From positions 124,001-188,000 of the forward strand of contig PUDQ02000003.1 in the NCBI GenBank assembly GCA_002964805.2: DNA of 64,000 nt, given 5' to 3'. The notes under the pieces were generated by a model. It was given only the letters and a program-made list of their open reading frames with translations. It did no database searches and was not told the DNA's origin. The position numbers and the translations under genes are program-made. Positions 19,284 to 29,048 of the stretch are shown here, piece after piece. The DNA comes from Trametes villosa. Its lineage: Eukaryota; Basidiomycota; Agaricomycetes; Polyporales; Polyporaceae. Each line of letters starts with the position of its first letter. Positions within the stretch are counted from its first letter, which is position 1.

Positions 19284-21767
19284 TCAGTGCCACAAACATT
19301 CGATTCGAGATGAAAGTACTGACTCCTCTACTGGGTCGCCTTTGAGATGGACAACCCTCTTCCTCAGCTTGGATGAGAGACGTGGGATATACGTCCCCAC
19401 GCTGTCGTTGTAGTGGTGGGGAATAGCGAGTGTGTCGGCCATGCAAAGAACGTCCGAGACGAGCTCACCATCGATGCACTGTAACACATTGTCTGATACC
19501 CAGCTGGTGAGTGTCCTCATGACATACCAGAGTACCTCGGTGTCGACCGTTGTTTGGATGTGCTGCGCCTGTTCGCCGGTGAATTGTTCCAGCAGAGTGC
19601 GAGCAAGCTGAGAGAGGACATCCCGCGTGTACGCGCGGACGGTCTCGAGGTAGTCGTTTGGGAGGGGTGCCTCTAAGGCTTTTCCAGCACTTCGCAGATA
19701 AACGTCGATACACTTGAGCTGGATGGTGAGGGCTGCCTTTGCGTTGTCAGCAGGTGCAAGCTTCTCGGTGAGGCGGACTGAGAGGTATGCCCCTTGCATA
19801 GCTTGCAGACGGTGCAGTCAGTGTATGCGATGTTGGCGAGCGAGTACACACTCACCGAGGGGGAAGCCCTTGTCCATGTGCTCGGCGGAGGCGCCCGCTT
19901 GGATAAAGAGGTACATCCTCTCTTCTGCGATTTGTGTTTGATTCAGGAAGGTCGGCGAAAGCCCCTTGGACGCGAGTTTATCCGTGATTGCATTCATCGC
20001 CGACAACGCCCATTCTGCTTCTCCCGTGTGGAGGCTGTACGACCAGAATCCGCGTTTGAAGTAGTTTCCCAAGGCCGCTTCCTCTGTTTCTGACAGAGTA
20101 GAAGCATTACCCGAGATGAGTGCGCACAAGACAATCTGAAGCCACAACAGCTGATGTTGATTCCCTGGTCCCAAGGGCCCGTGAGTCGACTCCACAGCTG
20201 GACCAAAGTGCTCCTGCGCGCACTTGTGCAACCGACTGAAGTAGTCGAGAACGCCCCCAAACCAGACGTCCATCAGGCAGACGGTTGCCGCGGAGAGGGC
20301 ATCTGGGTGCAGAGTTGCGCTGTAAGCCTCAACCAGGATTTGCGTGTCCAGTTTCTCCGACACTCGGAAGCCACCTATGGCTGCCAGTTCCCGTCCCTGC
20401 CACGTCTGTTTGCGGTTTCTCCAGGCGTCTGGTGGGAACGCAGCGTGTGCAAGTGTTTGCCTCAAGAGTTGAAGCCCTGAGGACATCGACGTCCCGAGCT
20501 TCCGGAGGTCTCCAATAACATTCAAAAGGACTCGAGTGGGAGACGAAAACAGAGGGGCAAGGCTTGCGAAGGCTCTGCGAGGGCCGGAAGATGCGGCAGT
20601 GTGGATGTAGTACGCCAAGTACTTCGGTTCCAAGAGATAGATGGCGCGTGCTTGGGGAGTGAGATAAGAGCAACTCGCGTGGAACAGTGGAAGGAGAGTT
20701 GTGACAACAACAAAGACACCTAGAAATCCCACAAGAACAGAGGAGATGGCGGCAACGGTGTTGTGCAGGTTCCACAGGAGGACAAGGAGGCCGGCAAGGA
20801 AGAGGGCGAGGGCGAGCTGGAGCAGCAATGGGATTATACCGACAATCTCCTCGACATGCCACTTCTTGAGGTTGTTCAAGCGGTGCTGGCGTAAGCGAGC
20901 GGCAGGGCGAGACGCTCCTGCGGCACCACTGGTATACTCGTTTGTCCATTGCTTAGCCATGATGCCGATGGTGGCCGCGGAGAGGCTGAGGATGAGTCCC
21001 GAGAACCAGAGACCGTTGAGCCAGACGGCCCAGCGCGGGATCGTGGAGGATGGGTTGGGATTGGGAGGAATTCCGGGAGTCGGCTGCTGGGTAGAGTTGA
21101 CGAAGGGCGGGTGAATGGAAAAGCTAGCGAGCTGGGAGGAGATCTGCTGCAGGATCGCGACCGAGGGGTCCGGAGAGGCGGAACTGAGGAGGACGTATGT
21201 CTGGACGTTGAATGTTGTGAGGACCGCAGAGAATAGACCCGCCTTTTCCATCATGATCAGTCATATATATCCCAATAGGATCAGAGGGAGCTGGACACGC
21301 ACAAATACGAGGTAAGTGTCGATCTCTTCCTTCCACCGCTTGATCATCTCATCGCTGTATGTCTGCACCATTCCCGCAGCCTCTGACCAGGCCTTCGCTT
21401 TTTCCTCTTGAGTATAGACCTTTTTGCGCCTCAGGCCAATGTCCTAGGGCATACCATTGAAGAGTTAGCTGGCGCCTGACGGACTTTGGACCGGCAGGAC
21501 GTACACGTATGCTTTCCACCTCCGGAATTTCTGGCCGCGAAAGCGATTTCTTATCTCCCGGATTTTCCTTTGCTTTCTGAAGGATAACGATACATTCAGC
21601 GGTCGGTCCACAGGCAAGGGGGAAAAGCCCACCCCGTTGCCAACTACGATCTCACTTACAGGCGTATCGCCTGTTGATGTCGGATGCTGGTCTGTCGCGG
21701 GGCGGCGGCCTGAGTGAGACAGCTCGTCCGCCACCTGTTGGCCTGCTCCGTGCTCCGTGCGAGACAT
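19284..21767 (-). CDS. DUF6535-family membrane protein, gene 1
   Basis: Five-exon model (about 750 aa): 21767-21633, 21576-21505, 21443-21303, 21242-19856, 19801-19284, all introns GT-AG. Exon 1 (MSRTEHG...) is paralogue-specific; exon 2 has SRPEIP; exon 3 carries the conserved segment KAWSEAAGMVQTYSDEM...DTYLVF. Exon 4 starts AGLFSAVLTTFNVQTYVLL, the first hydrophobic segment, followed by WAVWLNGLWFSGLILSLS, IIPLLLQLALALFLAGLLVLL and VAAISSVLVGFLGVFVVVTTLL, giving four predicted membrane passes, then a long cytosol- or lumen-facing helical part. Exon 5 adds YTRDVLSQLARTLLEQF and VLQCIDGELVSDVLCMADTL. Function of DUF6535 is unknown. Compared with gene 2, the extreme C-terminus is out of frame and ends early (stop at 19284); a remnant of the Ser/Pro-rich tail is still readable in another frame (about 19108-19310). 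Probably an intact gene. Confidence 0.85.
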
Positions 21768-24159
21768 TGGGCTGTCACTTGCAGTTTGTATATCTGGATG
21801 TGGCGAGGAAGGATGCGGTAGAGCGACGACTATTCGAGCCTCCTAGCTACAACGTGGGGGCAGCGTGCCCCGCGCTGCACTGCCTTCTTGCCTTCCATAT
21901 CGAGCGTCAAGTTAGTAAAATTCCGTCCACACGCAGTGTGGTCGCTGGGACACATTCTTGGCGCTGAGCGAAGGACCTGCGAAATGCGCCCTCGGCAAAG
22001 CTGCGTAGGGCAGCATTGGGCGCGAGATCAAGAACGACTTGCTGCACACCCACCTGCAAGGGTACTTTGAGAGCTGTTTTGGTTGTGCAGCGCGGGCCGA
22101 TGCATATTCCGACTGCGCGAAGGGCTGACTACGCAAACAGTCTGCGCTCTTCTACCATTTTTACCGTCATCCGTCGTCGGGACAGCGTCCTACATGAGTA
22201 TCCACCAGCCGACCACGCGGTAGACCCAAAGCCGCTCCCCCTCCTGGTACCACGCGCTGCGGAGCTCGGTCACCAATGTCTACGCTTGTCCTCTCTCAAT
22301 ACCCATAGCGTTGCCGGCGCTGGTGCGCCCCCTCTGTCGCCGCCGCTCTCGGCGCATGCCCACACAGTCGGCACATATACGTTGGAGCGCTGGGCTGCCG
22401 GAGGGGCACTCTGCACCTCCACTGCGGAGATGCGTGCCCCGCACGCAAGGGCCCGGGCTCAATCCCAAAACTACGTCAGCGTCGAATCACGGTCAAGACG
22501 TGCAAATCATGGCCGCGCGGGGGATAGGCGAACGACCGCAAGTGAAGCGATTGATGCATCGGCGAGACGTGCGTACCTGTGTCTGTGCGCGCTGAGCACG
22601 AGCATAATCGAATCGGTCCGGGGCCGGAGAGGGATGGACCGATGGCGAGATGCGTCGCTTGGGCTTTATTCGCGGTGGGCGACGTCTTTGCCGGCGTGAT
22701 CTTCAACTTCGGCGTGCTTGTGTGAGCGTGCGCCGCTCAAGAACGGGAGACGTCGATGCTCACAACTACGATGCCGTTGGGAGCGCGAGGCGGAAAGCCA
22801 GCCATCTTCTGCTACCAATGACCGGTGATTCCCTATACGCGGGCAGTACTGGGTGTCTTGAAGGAGGGGAGGTAGCGATCTCGACGAGAGGGGTGGGGGG
22901 CAGAGAAGATAAGCGCGGGTGTGACGAACGAGTCCGCTGGAGACGTCTTGAGAAATGGTCCTCCGCTGAATGCGGGCTAGGAGAGGCACGTACGCACCTG
23001 AACTTGTCGTCGGAGTTCGTCGAAGTACCGGGGGGCAAGATGGGATGTACGAGCGTCCTCGCGCCTTCGCCTAGCTCCCCGTCAGTCAGTGCCAAGTAAT
23101 AGGCTCTTCTACGCAACGTACCACGCAACGGGAGCACGAAGCGTATGTAGCGGTGGCCGGTAGCCTGGATGTGCGTGGTGCCCCGAGTGCTCGTAGTTTC
23201 TGCTTGATGTCTGAGGGAACACGACGGATGGAACGAGGCGTGCGAGACACGTAAGCTGCGCGAACTACGCCCTATCTCTGTAAGAACGAGTGAATCTCGG
23301 CGGCGGGGTGCATTCAGCTCGACGGAACTCACCCTATGTCGCCAAATGCATCTCCGTCAAGTCACCAAGCGCGAACTATACGTCTGGAAAACGTGCGTCG
23401 GAACGTGCACGCCAGAGAGAAGCGCGTATGTTCGGTATGGGAGATATCAGTCATAGTAGCTGCATCTGGTCAGCGTCACTGATCGTAAAATCGCATGCTA
23501 CATACATCACTCACAGAGGTCAACAGCGCATGCAGAAGTCGCACGACTTGCCGAGCGTTGCAAGCCTGGCTCTTGAGAGGACGCCATCGAGGTTCTCGAC
23601 ATCGTTTGGGCTGTCTATTCTCAGCGTCAGTGCGCGCGTGGACCAGCGGGTCCCCTTAAGGCTTCTCCGATGTGCCCCTGAACGACTTTCTTGCGTTCGA
23701 CGGCGCCGGAGGCTCCGCGACGTAAGTGCAGACCCACATGGGGTCAATAGACGAGCTGGAACAGAGGAAAATTAACCTACGAGTGGGGGAGCGTTTATCA
23801 TGAGGCGCAACGTCGGGTGTGCTCGAGGACGTCGGCTGATGGGGCGGGGACCATGCAAGGCGGTAGAGGACTGTTCCGCGCTTGTACTACTACACGTACA
23901 CTCTCATCTCATGCTCTGCCATTGCAGTCAGTATCAAGTTACAAGTCAGGTTCCACAGTCGCTTACCACGCTTTGCTTCATGTGCTGGTATGTTCTTCGT
24001 GTACATCTAGAGGCGCGGCCTGTTTAATTGGTGCGGAAATGCTGGTGTGAACCCTTGAGCGGCGGTCAAGGCAACGGCACGCATCGCGTATTCCTTCATG
24101 AAATGCCCGTACGTACGTCCTTGGATAGAAATCTGGAGCAGAGTACGGCTGAGTGCGCA

Positions 24160-24330
24160 GTGGCAGGAGACGACGCGGAGGGTGTAGGTTAAACGTTAAG
24201 CGCCGGGGTCTGGCCAGAGGCGGCCATGACGTCATCTCCTGTAGCGCTGGCAACCGACGCGGCCGCGCGCCCTCTCCTTCCTCCTCTCTCGCTCGCTGGT
24301 CCACGACCATGCTTTCCTTCTCTGCGGCGC
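24160..24330 (+). repeat. Diverged interspersed repeat shared with 54080-54250
   Basis: Counterpart of the repeat at 54080-54250. At 54 kb it lies just after the repeat seen at 53740; at 24 kb that neighbour is not evident. Confidence 0.5.
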
Positions 24331-27300
24331 TCAGGAATTTATTTGCTCGGACATCGCGCTGGCCCACCGCTCTCCTATACCTGATTGATTTACGGCGCAA
24401 CCCTGGTTGATACCGAGTCTGGCTCCGCCTGGTTTCGCCTTATAACCTCGGCAGTCTCTGGAGAACACTAGTGGGCCACACTGCGAGTCAAAACTAACGT
24501 TCAGGTAAGCGCGATGTAGATGTGTCATGGGTATCCTGCGATTTAGTGGTTAATGTCTGTACCTTCGTCAGGCGTGTTCGGTGCTGTCCTTGCGCCTCGG
24601 CTCTCGGCCTATGACAGTCAGCCCTTGCTCCCACATGGCCAGTCCCACATAATTCCTTTCTCTCTGCGTTATGATTTCCCTGCTCTTAAATTCGGATCCC
24701 TGCTTTGTCTACGAAGGCCTCCGAGGACGCCTCGTAATCCACTCGACGACACCGCGCATGCCGTGTAAGGTGCGCTATCCCCCCAGATCTCGCGCGCTCT
24801 GTGGCTTACTGACGTCGTCGCCGCTGTCACATTCAAGCCCCCCCACCAATTGCATGCCCCAGCCTCGCACGCGCCCCGCTGTTTGTGCGCCCCCACCAGG
24901 TGCGAATACAACGGCGACCGCCGCAGGCTGAGTCTCTCACTTACAGCGCAACGGACCCGCTCGCTGCTGATGGACTCGCGTACCCAGCTCCCCTCTGCGC
25001 TCCCCTCGTGCCCCTTCCTCCACGACCCGAGCGCCATTTTGTCCGCCTTGATCGCGTACGACCTCCGCATTGCACGCGTATCCATCCTGCACCTACAGCA
25101 CTCAATACGACCGATGCCCCACTGTTCCCGAACCATCTCTGGGCATCTTAGTCTTAGGGAGATCGCGGTGTTGCCGATGAGCTAGCCGACGAGCACGCCA
25201 CGTAGACGGAGTCTCCGTACTCCGGCCACCCGGGTACCTACACGCCTCCCGGGACCGCAGCGCACACCCGCGCGCGGCTGGCGCGCATCTCAGGGTGTCG
25301 CCAGCGCCGAGCTGTGCAGGAGCGGTCGCGGGCACGAATACCAGGCAAGTGTTTACCTAGCCGGATCGCGCGGTCCTTTCCCTCTATCGCCCTCCCTCTA
25401 CGACGTGGTCCGCCGGTCTATCACACCCGTTATACGTCGCGCTCTCGATGCGCCCGCAAGGCCGCTTCATCCTGTGTCTCCCGATGTCTCTCGGACCTTA
25501 TCGTTGGTGCGTACTGCGTGACCTACCATGCACGACCGCGCGCCGCCTGCACCCCACAGCACATTTTCACTCCCGGTCCAGCGTGACCTCGACGCAAAGA
25601 CGCGCCTTGCCTCACGTCTCTCGGCATTGTCTATCATGAACCCTTCTTGATACTCTGGACTGCGACGTCACACTACGGGCTCTATACTCTCGCGCGGCCG
25701 CAAATGATATTGAACGGGCCGAGACCCTCAGTGCATGACGGAGCATGCCGTCGCTCAGTGAGTGCCTATTCGCCCGCAGGTGTTGCGGACATCGGAGCAT
25801 CTTACTGACCAGTCGTTCCGCAGGCTTGTTGTCAGCCTATGCCGGCTCGCGCATTCCTGTCCCGGTTTGCTTTCCTGTCGCCGCGCGTCTATCCTCTCTG
25901 CCGATATAGCACAGCGACCCGGGCGCATATCGGCCGCGGTTGGAACGCGGTACAGGCTCGACCCGCTCAAATCGGCGCGCCGATAACGTGAACGTACCCC
26001 CTGCCACAGTCTCGTTCTCACTAGCTCTGCTGTCCTCCCAAAGTACTGCAGGAGGCTTCTGATGCGAGCTAACTTTCGAGTGACTCCACTTGATGCCACC
26101 GCCCAGAGCTCAAACGATCTCCGGATGCGTGCTACTTGGGACCTGGGCGTAACATGGACCCGTGTCACTCGCAGCTCGTCTCTCACCCGCGCTCGGGCAC
26201 GTCCGACGCGCTGCATCTTCCACGAGCGGGCGCGGTGAACTCCGCGTATCACAGCCATCCCTCGTGCTCTCCGGGTACAGTACGCTCACCGTTCGAGCTC
26301 CTCGTACGGTCCTCAAATCGCACGCCTCGCCACCGAGTGGCTACACCTCGCCGAATCATCCGTTTCCCAAGCACGCTACCCGCACGGACTCGGCGTACCT
26401 CCGCAACCCCACGCGCTTTGACGCACTTGTGGCTCCGGTACAACGGAACATGCCGGCTCGTAGCCCTATCGCGTGTACAAGATGCAGCGCGCGCACTCAG
26501 CTGCGAGTGCGCGTTCGCGCGCGCGAGGGTTGAAGTTGGCCGTCGCGCTGGCTCTTCCTGCCTTCTTCTTGTTTTGCCTCCTTCCAGGCTCTCGCACGTC
26601 CTTCGCGCACGCGTCATTGTCATGAAACAGTCCGGAGGCCACTCTCTGTTATATCACCCGGTACGTTATTGGATTTGGTGTCTGTTGGCTTACCCGGCTG
26701 CTCCTCGTAAGGACAACATACGAGCCCACGTCAGGCATGGTCGCTTTCTGCTACATACTCAACAGGCCCCGACTCGTCCATTCCCGCGCACCGCCCCAGG
26801 TAACAACGTCTTGCCACGCAGTCCCGTCTCTCGTCGACAAACAGGACCATCAGCGCACCGGAACGGCAGTCGCCCGGTGAGCGTTCTCGCGCGCATCTGC
26901 ATACCTCCGAGAGACGCCGACGCTCGCCCAGCATGGTTCTTGCTTTCTACCGCGCTGCCGCATTACGCGCACCTGTACATGACTCGCTCGTGCAATCTAC
27001 CTTTCCCAAAACGCCCTTCGCTGCGCTGTCCGGCCGATGCAAAACTACGTCCGGAGGCCTTCAGGAAGTGCGCGCCCGGCAGCCCGTTTCACGCACATGC
27101 CCGTGCACGTCCTACGCGTCGCACCCTGTGGAGCGTGCGCGAGGTATGCCTCCCCCATTGATCACCAACGCCCACACGTCGACCGATATCCGAGTGCATC
27201 GAATGTCCTAGCCGCGTCTCGTCATCTACCGCACCACCGAGGCACGTCGCTGGACACGCGCCGGAATCACTGGCGCGAACGTACACTGGTGCAGGAATAT

Positions 27301-27817
27301 AGCTGTCAGCCCCTGCGCACGGTCGACGTTGTAATCGCGCTCGCGCCAGACACCAACGCGTTGCACGTCGTCTATCGGGAATAGCACTACGCTCCATAAG
27401 CGAGCATTGGGGCGCGCGAGGCAACTTGTATCGTACGAACCAGGTCGTGTATGGCAACTACGAATGTGATTCGAGTGGTGAAATCGACAGCGCCGACACC
27501 GTCTGGACCACGATGGCAAGGACAAGCCAGGATACAAACAGTGACGGGCGAATTTAGTGTGATCTCAAAAGCATTGGGACGAGAGTACGAGAAGGAAGCG
27601 GCAGCATGGAGCATCAGTAGTAGAGCGTATTTAGGGGAGGGGGGTCACAGAGAGCGCCACGAATACATATCAGTCACAAGAAGGTATCGAGAGTTCAGGA
27701 CAGCGCATTCATGGAATCGGGAGGAGTGCAGGACAAGGACTGTTTCAGGATGAAGAGGTGAAGCCGCTCGCGAACTGGACCGGTACCAAGCGCGGCCCGT
27801 ACGCGACACGGAGGGGC

Positions 27818-27895
27818 TTCAGTTGGGGTATCCGATACCCCATGTCTATTAGACATGGCGGACTTGGGGTCGATCCCAAGTCCGGGCGCTTAAAT
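27818..27895 (+). repeat. Left terminal inverted repeat (78 bp)
   Basis: Begins TTCAGTTGGGGTATCCGAT and ends GCGCTTAAAT; pairs with 28484-28561. The segment GGGGTCGATCCC within it resembles a Pol III B box with extended stem. Confidence 0.85.
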
Positions 27896-27956
27896 GAACA
27901 GCCAATCGCACGCTCCGACAGTCAGTAAAATGCAACTGCCACATGGAGTAATAAAT

Positions 27957-28037
27957 GCATTAACCACGGATTGAACCAGCGACTTAAAGCCAACGCCACA
28001 ACAGTAATACCGCTGTACTACCAGAGCTCATACCTGG
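27957..28037 (-). other. tRNA-like module (Pol III A/B box-like), degenerate
   Basis: On the minus strand it has TAGTACAGCGGTA (A-box-like, 28008-28020) and GGTTCAATCCG (B-box-like, 27967-27977) at tRNA-like spacing. Acceptor and T stems do not pair well, so it is not a functional tRNA gene but a tRNA-derived piece, as in SINEs. Confidence 0.5.
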
Positions 28038-28212
28038 CATTCGTGCGTAGTTGTATATAGAGTTTTTGTGGGTGGCGCGAAGAGGACCCGCCATTCGGGC
28101 TCCCTCCCCTCCCTCGCTGCGCTCGGGGGGTCCCCCGAACCGGGAGCCCTCAGGCGGGCACACTAAAGCCTCGTTCGCGCTTTTAATACAGACCGGCTCC
28201 CTTTTGAGGGGT

Positions 28213-28304
28213 CCCTAACCCTAATACCCTAACCAAAAAACCCTAACCAAAAAACCCTAACCAAAAAACCCTAACCAAAACCCTAACCCTAACCCGAACC
28301 TAAC
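28213..28304 (+). repeat. Interstitial telomere-like array (CCCTAA and CCCTAACCAAAAAA)
   Basis: About nine CCCTAA units, some perfect and some spaced by CCAAAAAA, the complement of the TTAGGG telomere repeat common in filamentous fungi. It lies in the middle of the TIR element, not at a chromosome end, since DUF6535 genes continue on both sides. Confidence 0.85.
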
Positions 28305-28373
28305 GCCGTGCAGGCTTTCTCAGGGAAGCGTGGTGGAAAGCCATATATTGCTACAAAAAAGGGGGAGGTCAAA

Positions 28374-28445
28374 GGTCCTATGGTGTAGGGGTATGTGGCC
28401 TAAATGCTGTTTGGTGACGGGTTCAATCCCTCGCCGTGCGCTTTA
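28374..28445 (+). other. tRNA-like module (Pol III A/B box-like), degenerate
   Basis: Contains TGGTGTAGGGGTA (A-box-like) and GGTTCAATCCC (B box, matches GGTTCRANYCC). The 5' GGTCCTA has no matching 3' strand, so a true tRNA fold is not supported. Opposite in orientation to the module at 27957-28037. Confidence 0.55.
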
Positions 28446-28483
28446 TTTTCATCCTCATTTGGGCAATCCTCATTTGGGCATTT

Positions 28484-28561
28484 ATTTAAGCGCCGGGACT
28501 TGGGATCGACCCCAAGTCCGCCATGTCTAATAGACATGGGCGATCGGATACCCCAACTGAA
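28484..28561 (-). repeat. Right terminal inverted repeat (78 bp)
   Basis: Reverse complement of 27818-27895 apart from about three positions. Just inside it, the unit ATCCTCATTTGGGCA occurs twice in tandem. Confidence 0.85.
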
Positions 28562-29048
28562 TGTATTGGCGACACGCGCATTTCGCAACGGACGGGGAGG
28601 AGACGCATTTGCGTCCGCATATTGGCATCGATACGAGCGCGGAGCTGCATAGACTAAGCTCGGGGATGTGTCGAGGATGCGTCGAGAGACGCGCGGCCAC
28701 CACAGATAAGTCGACTCGGGCGTATGCTCGAGCGTGACACGAAGACGAGGAGGTCCAGAAGGTTGACGACAGGCGCGCCCTGGAGTCGCGAACCCCCTGC
28801 ATGAGCGACCGGGGGTGCGGCACGTAGCCTGCGTCACACGCTGAAGGGAAGTGTTGAGAGTTGATAGGGAGCTGGGAGCGGTCGGAATGTGGTGATCTCG
28901 CAAGTGCAGGATGAGTGTTGGGCGGCCACGGCTAAAGCGCAGGGGAGGAATGAGCTTGGGAGCTGTAGAGTGACGGCCAGCGGGATGGAGAGCCTCCGGA
29001 GCTGCGCCTCAGCTTCGCGTTTGAATTCGACGGCCAGAAATGCGTACC

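Larger units (their letters stand above)
27818..28561. mobile_element. 744-bp terminal-inverted-repeat element with telomere-like array and tRNA-like modules
   Basis: Ends are inverted repeats of 78 bp (27818-27895 and 28484-28561) with three mismatches by eye. Each TIR itself holds two hairpins: CCATGTCTATTAGACATGG and GGACTTGGG...CCCAAGTCC. Inside are an inverted tRNA-like module, a hairpin (GGGCTCCC...GGGAGCCC near 28.10-28.15 kb), a CCCTAA array, and a plus-strand tRNA-like module. There is no ORF for a transposase, so it is non-autonomous. The paralogous sequence next to gene 1 lacks it, which supports insertion. I could not define a clean target-site duplication. Class is uncertain: MITE-like, foldback, or a composite SINE/telomeric insertion. 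Confidence 0.72.
21768..29048. other. Intergenic, no confident gene; holds a TIR element
   Basis: About 7.3 kb between genes 1 and 2. No ORF shows recognisable domains. Named contents: a block at about 24.16-24.33 kb resembling 54.08-54.25 kb (shared TAGCGCTG and CAACCGACGCG), the motif GCCGTCGCTCAGTGAGT at 25746-25762 repeated at 55563-55579, the TIR element at 27818-28561, and a region next to gene 2 that matches the region next to gene 1. Confidence 0.5.

Noticed and set aside
26136..27161. 341-codon plus-strand ORF as a gene
   Set aside because: No domain, no paralogue of conserved length, Arg/Pro/Ser-rich composition typical of chance ORFs here, and overlapping ORFs on the other strand.
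28374..28445. Functional tRNA gene
   Set aside because: A and B boxes are visible but acceptor and T stems do not pair, and it lies inside a mobile element.
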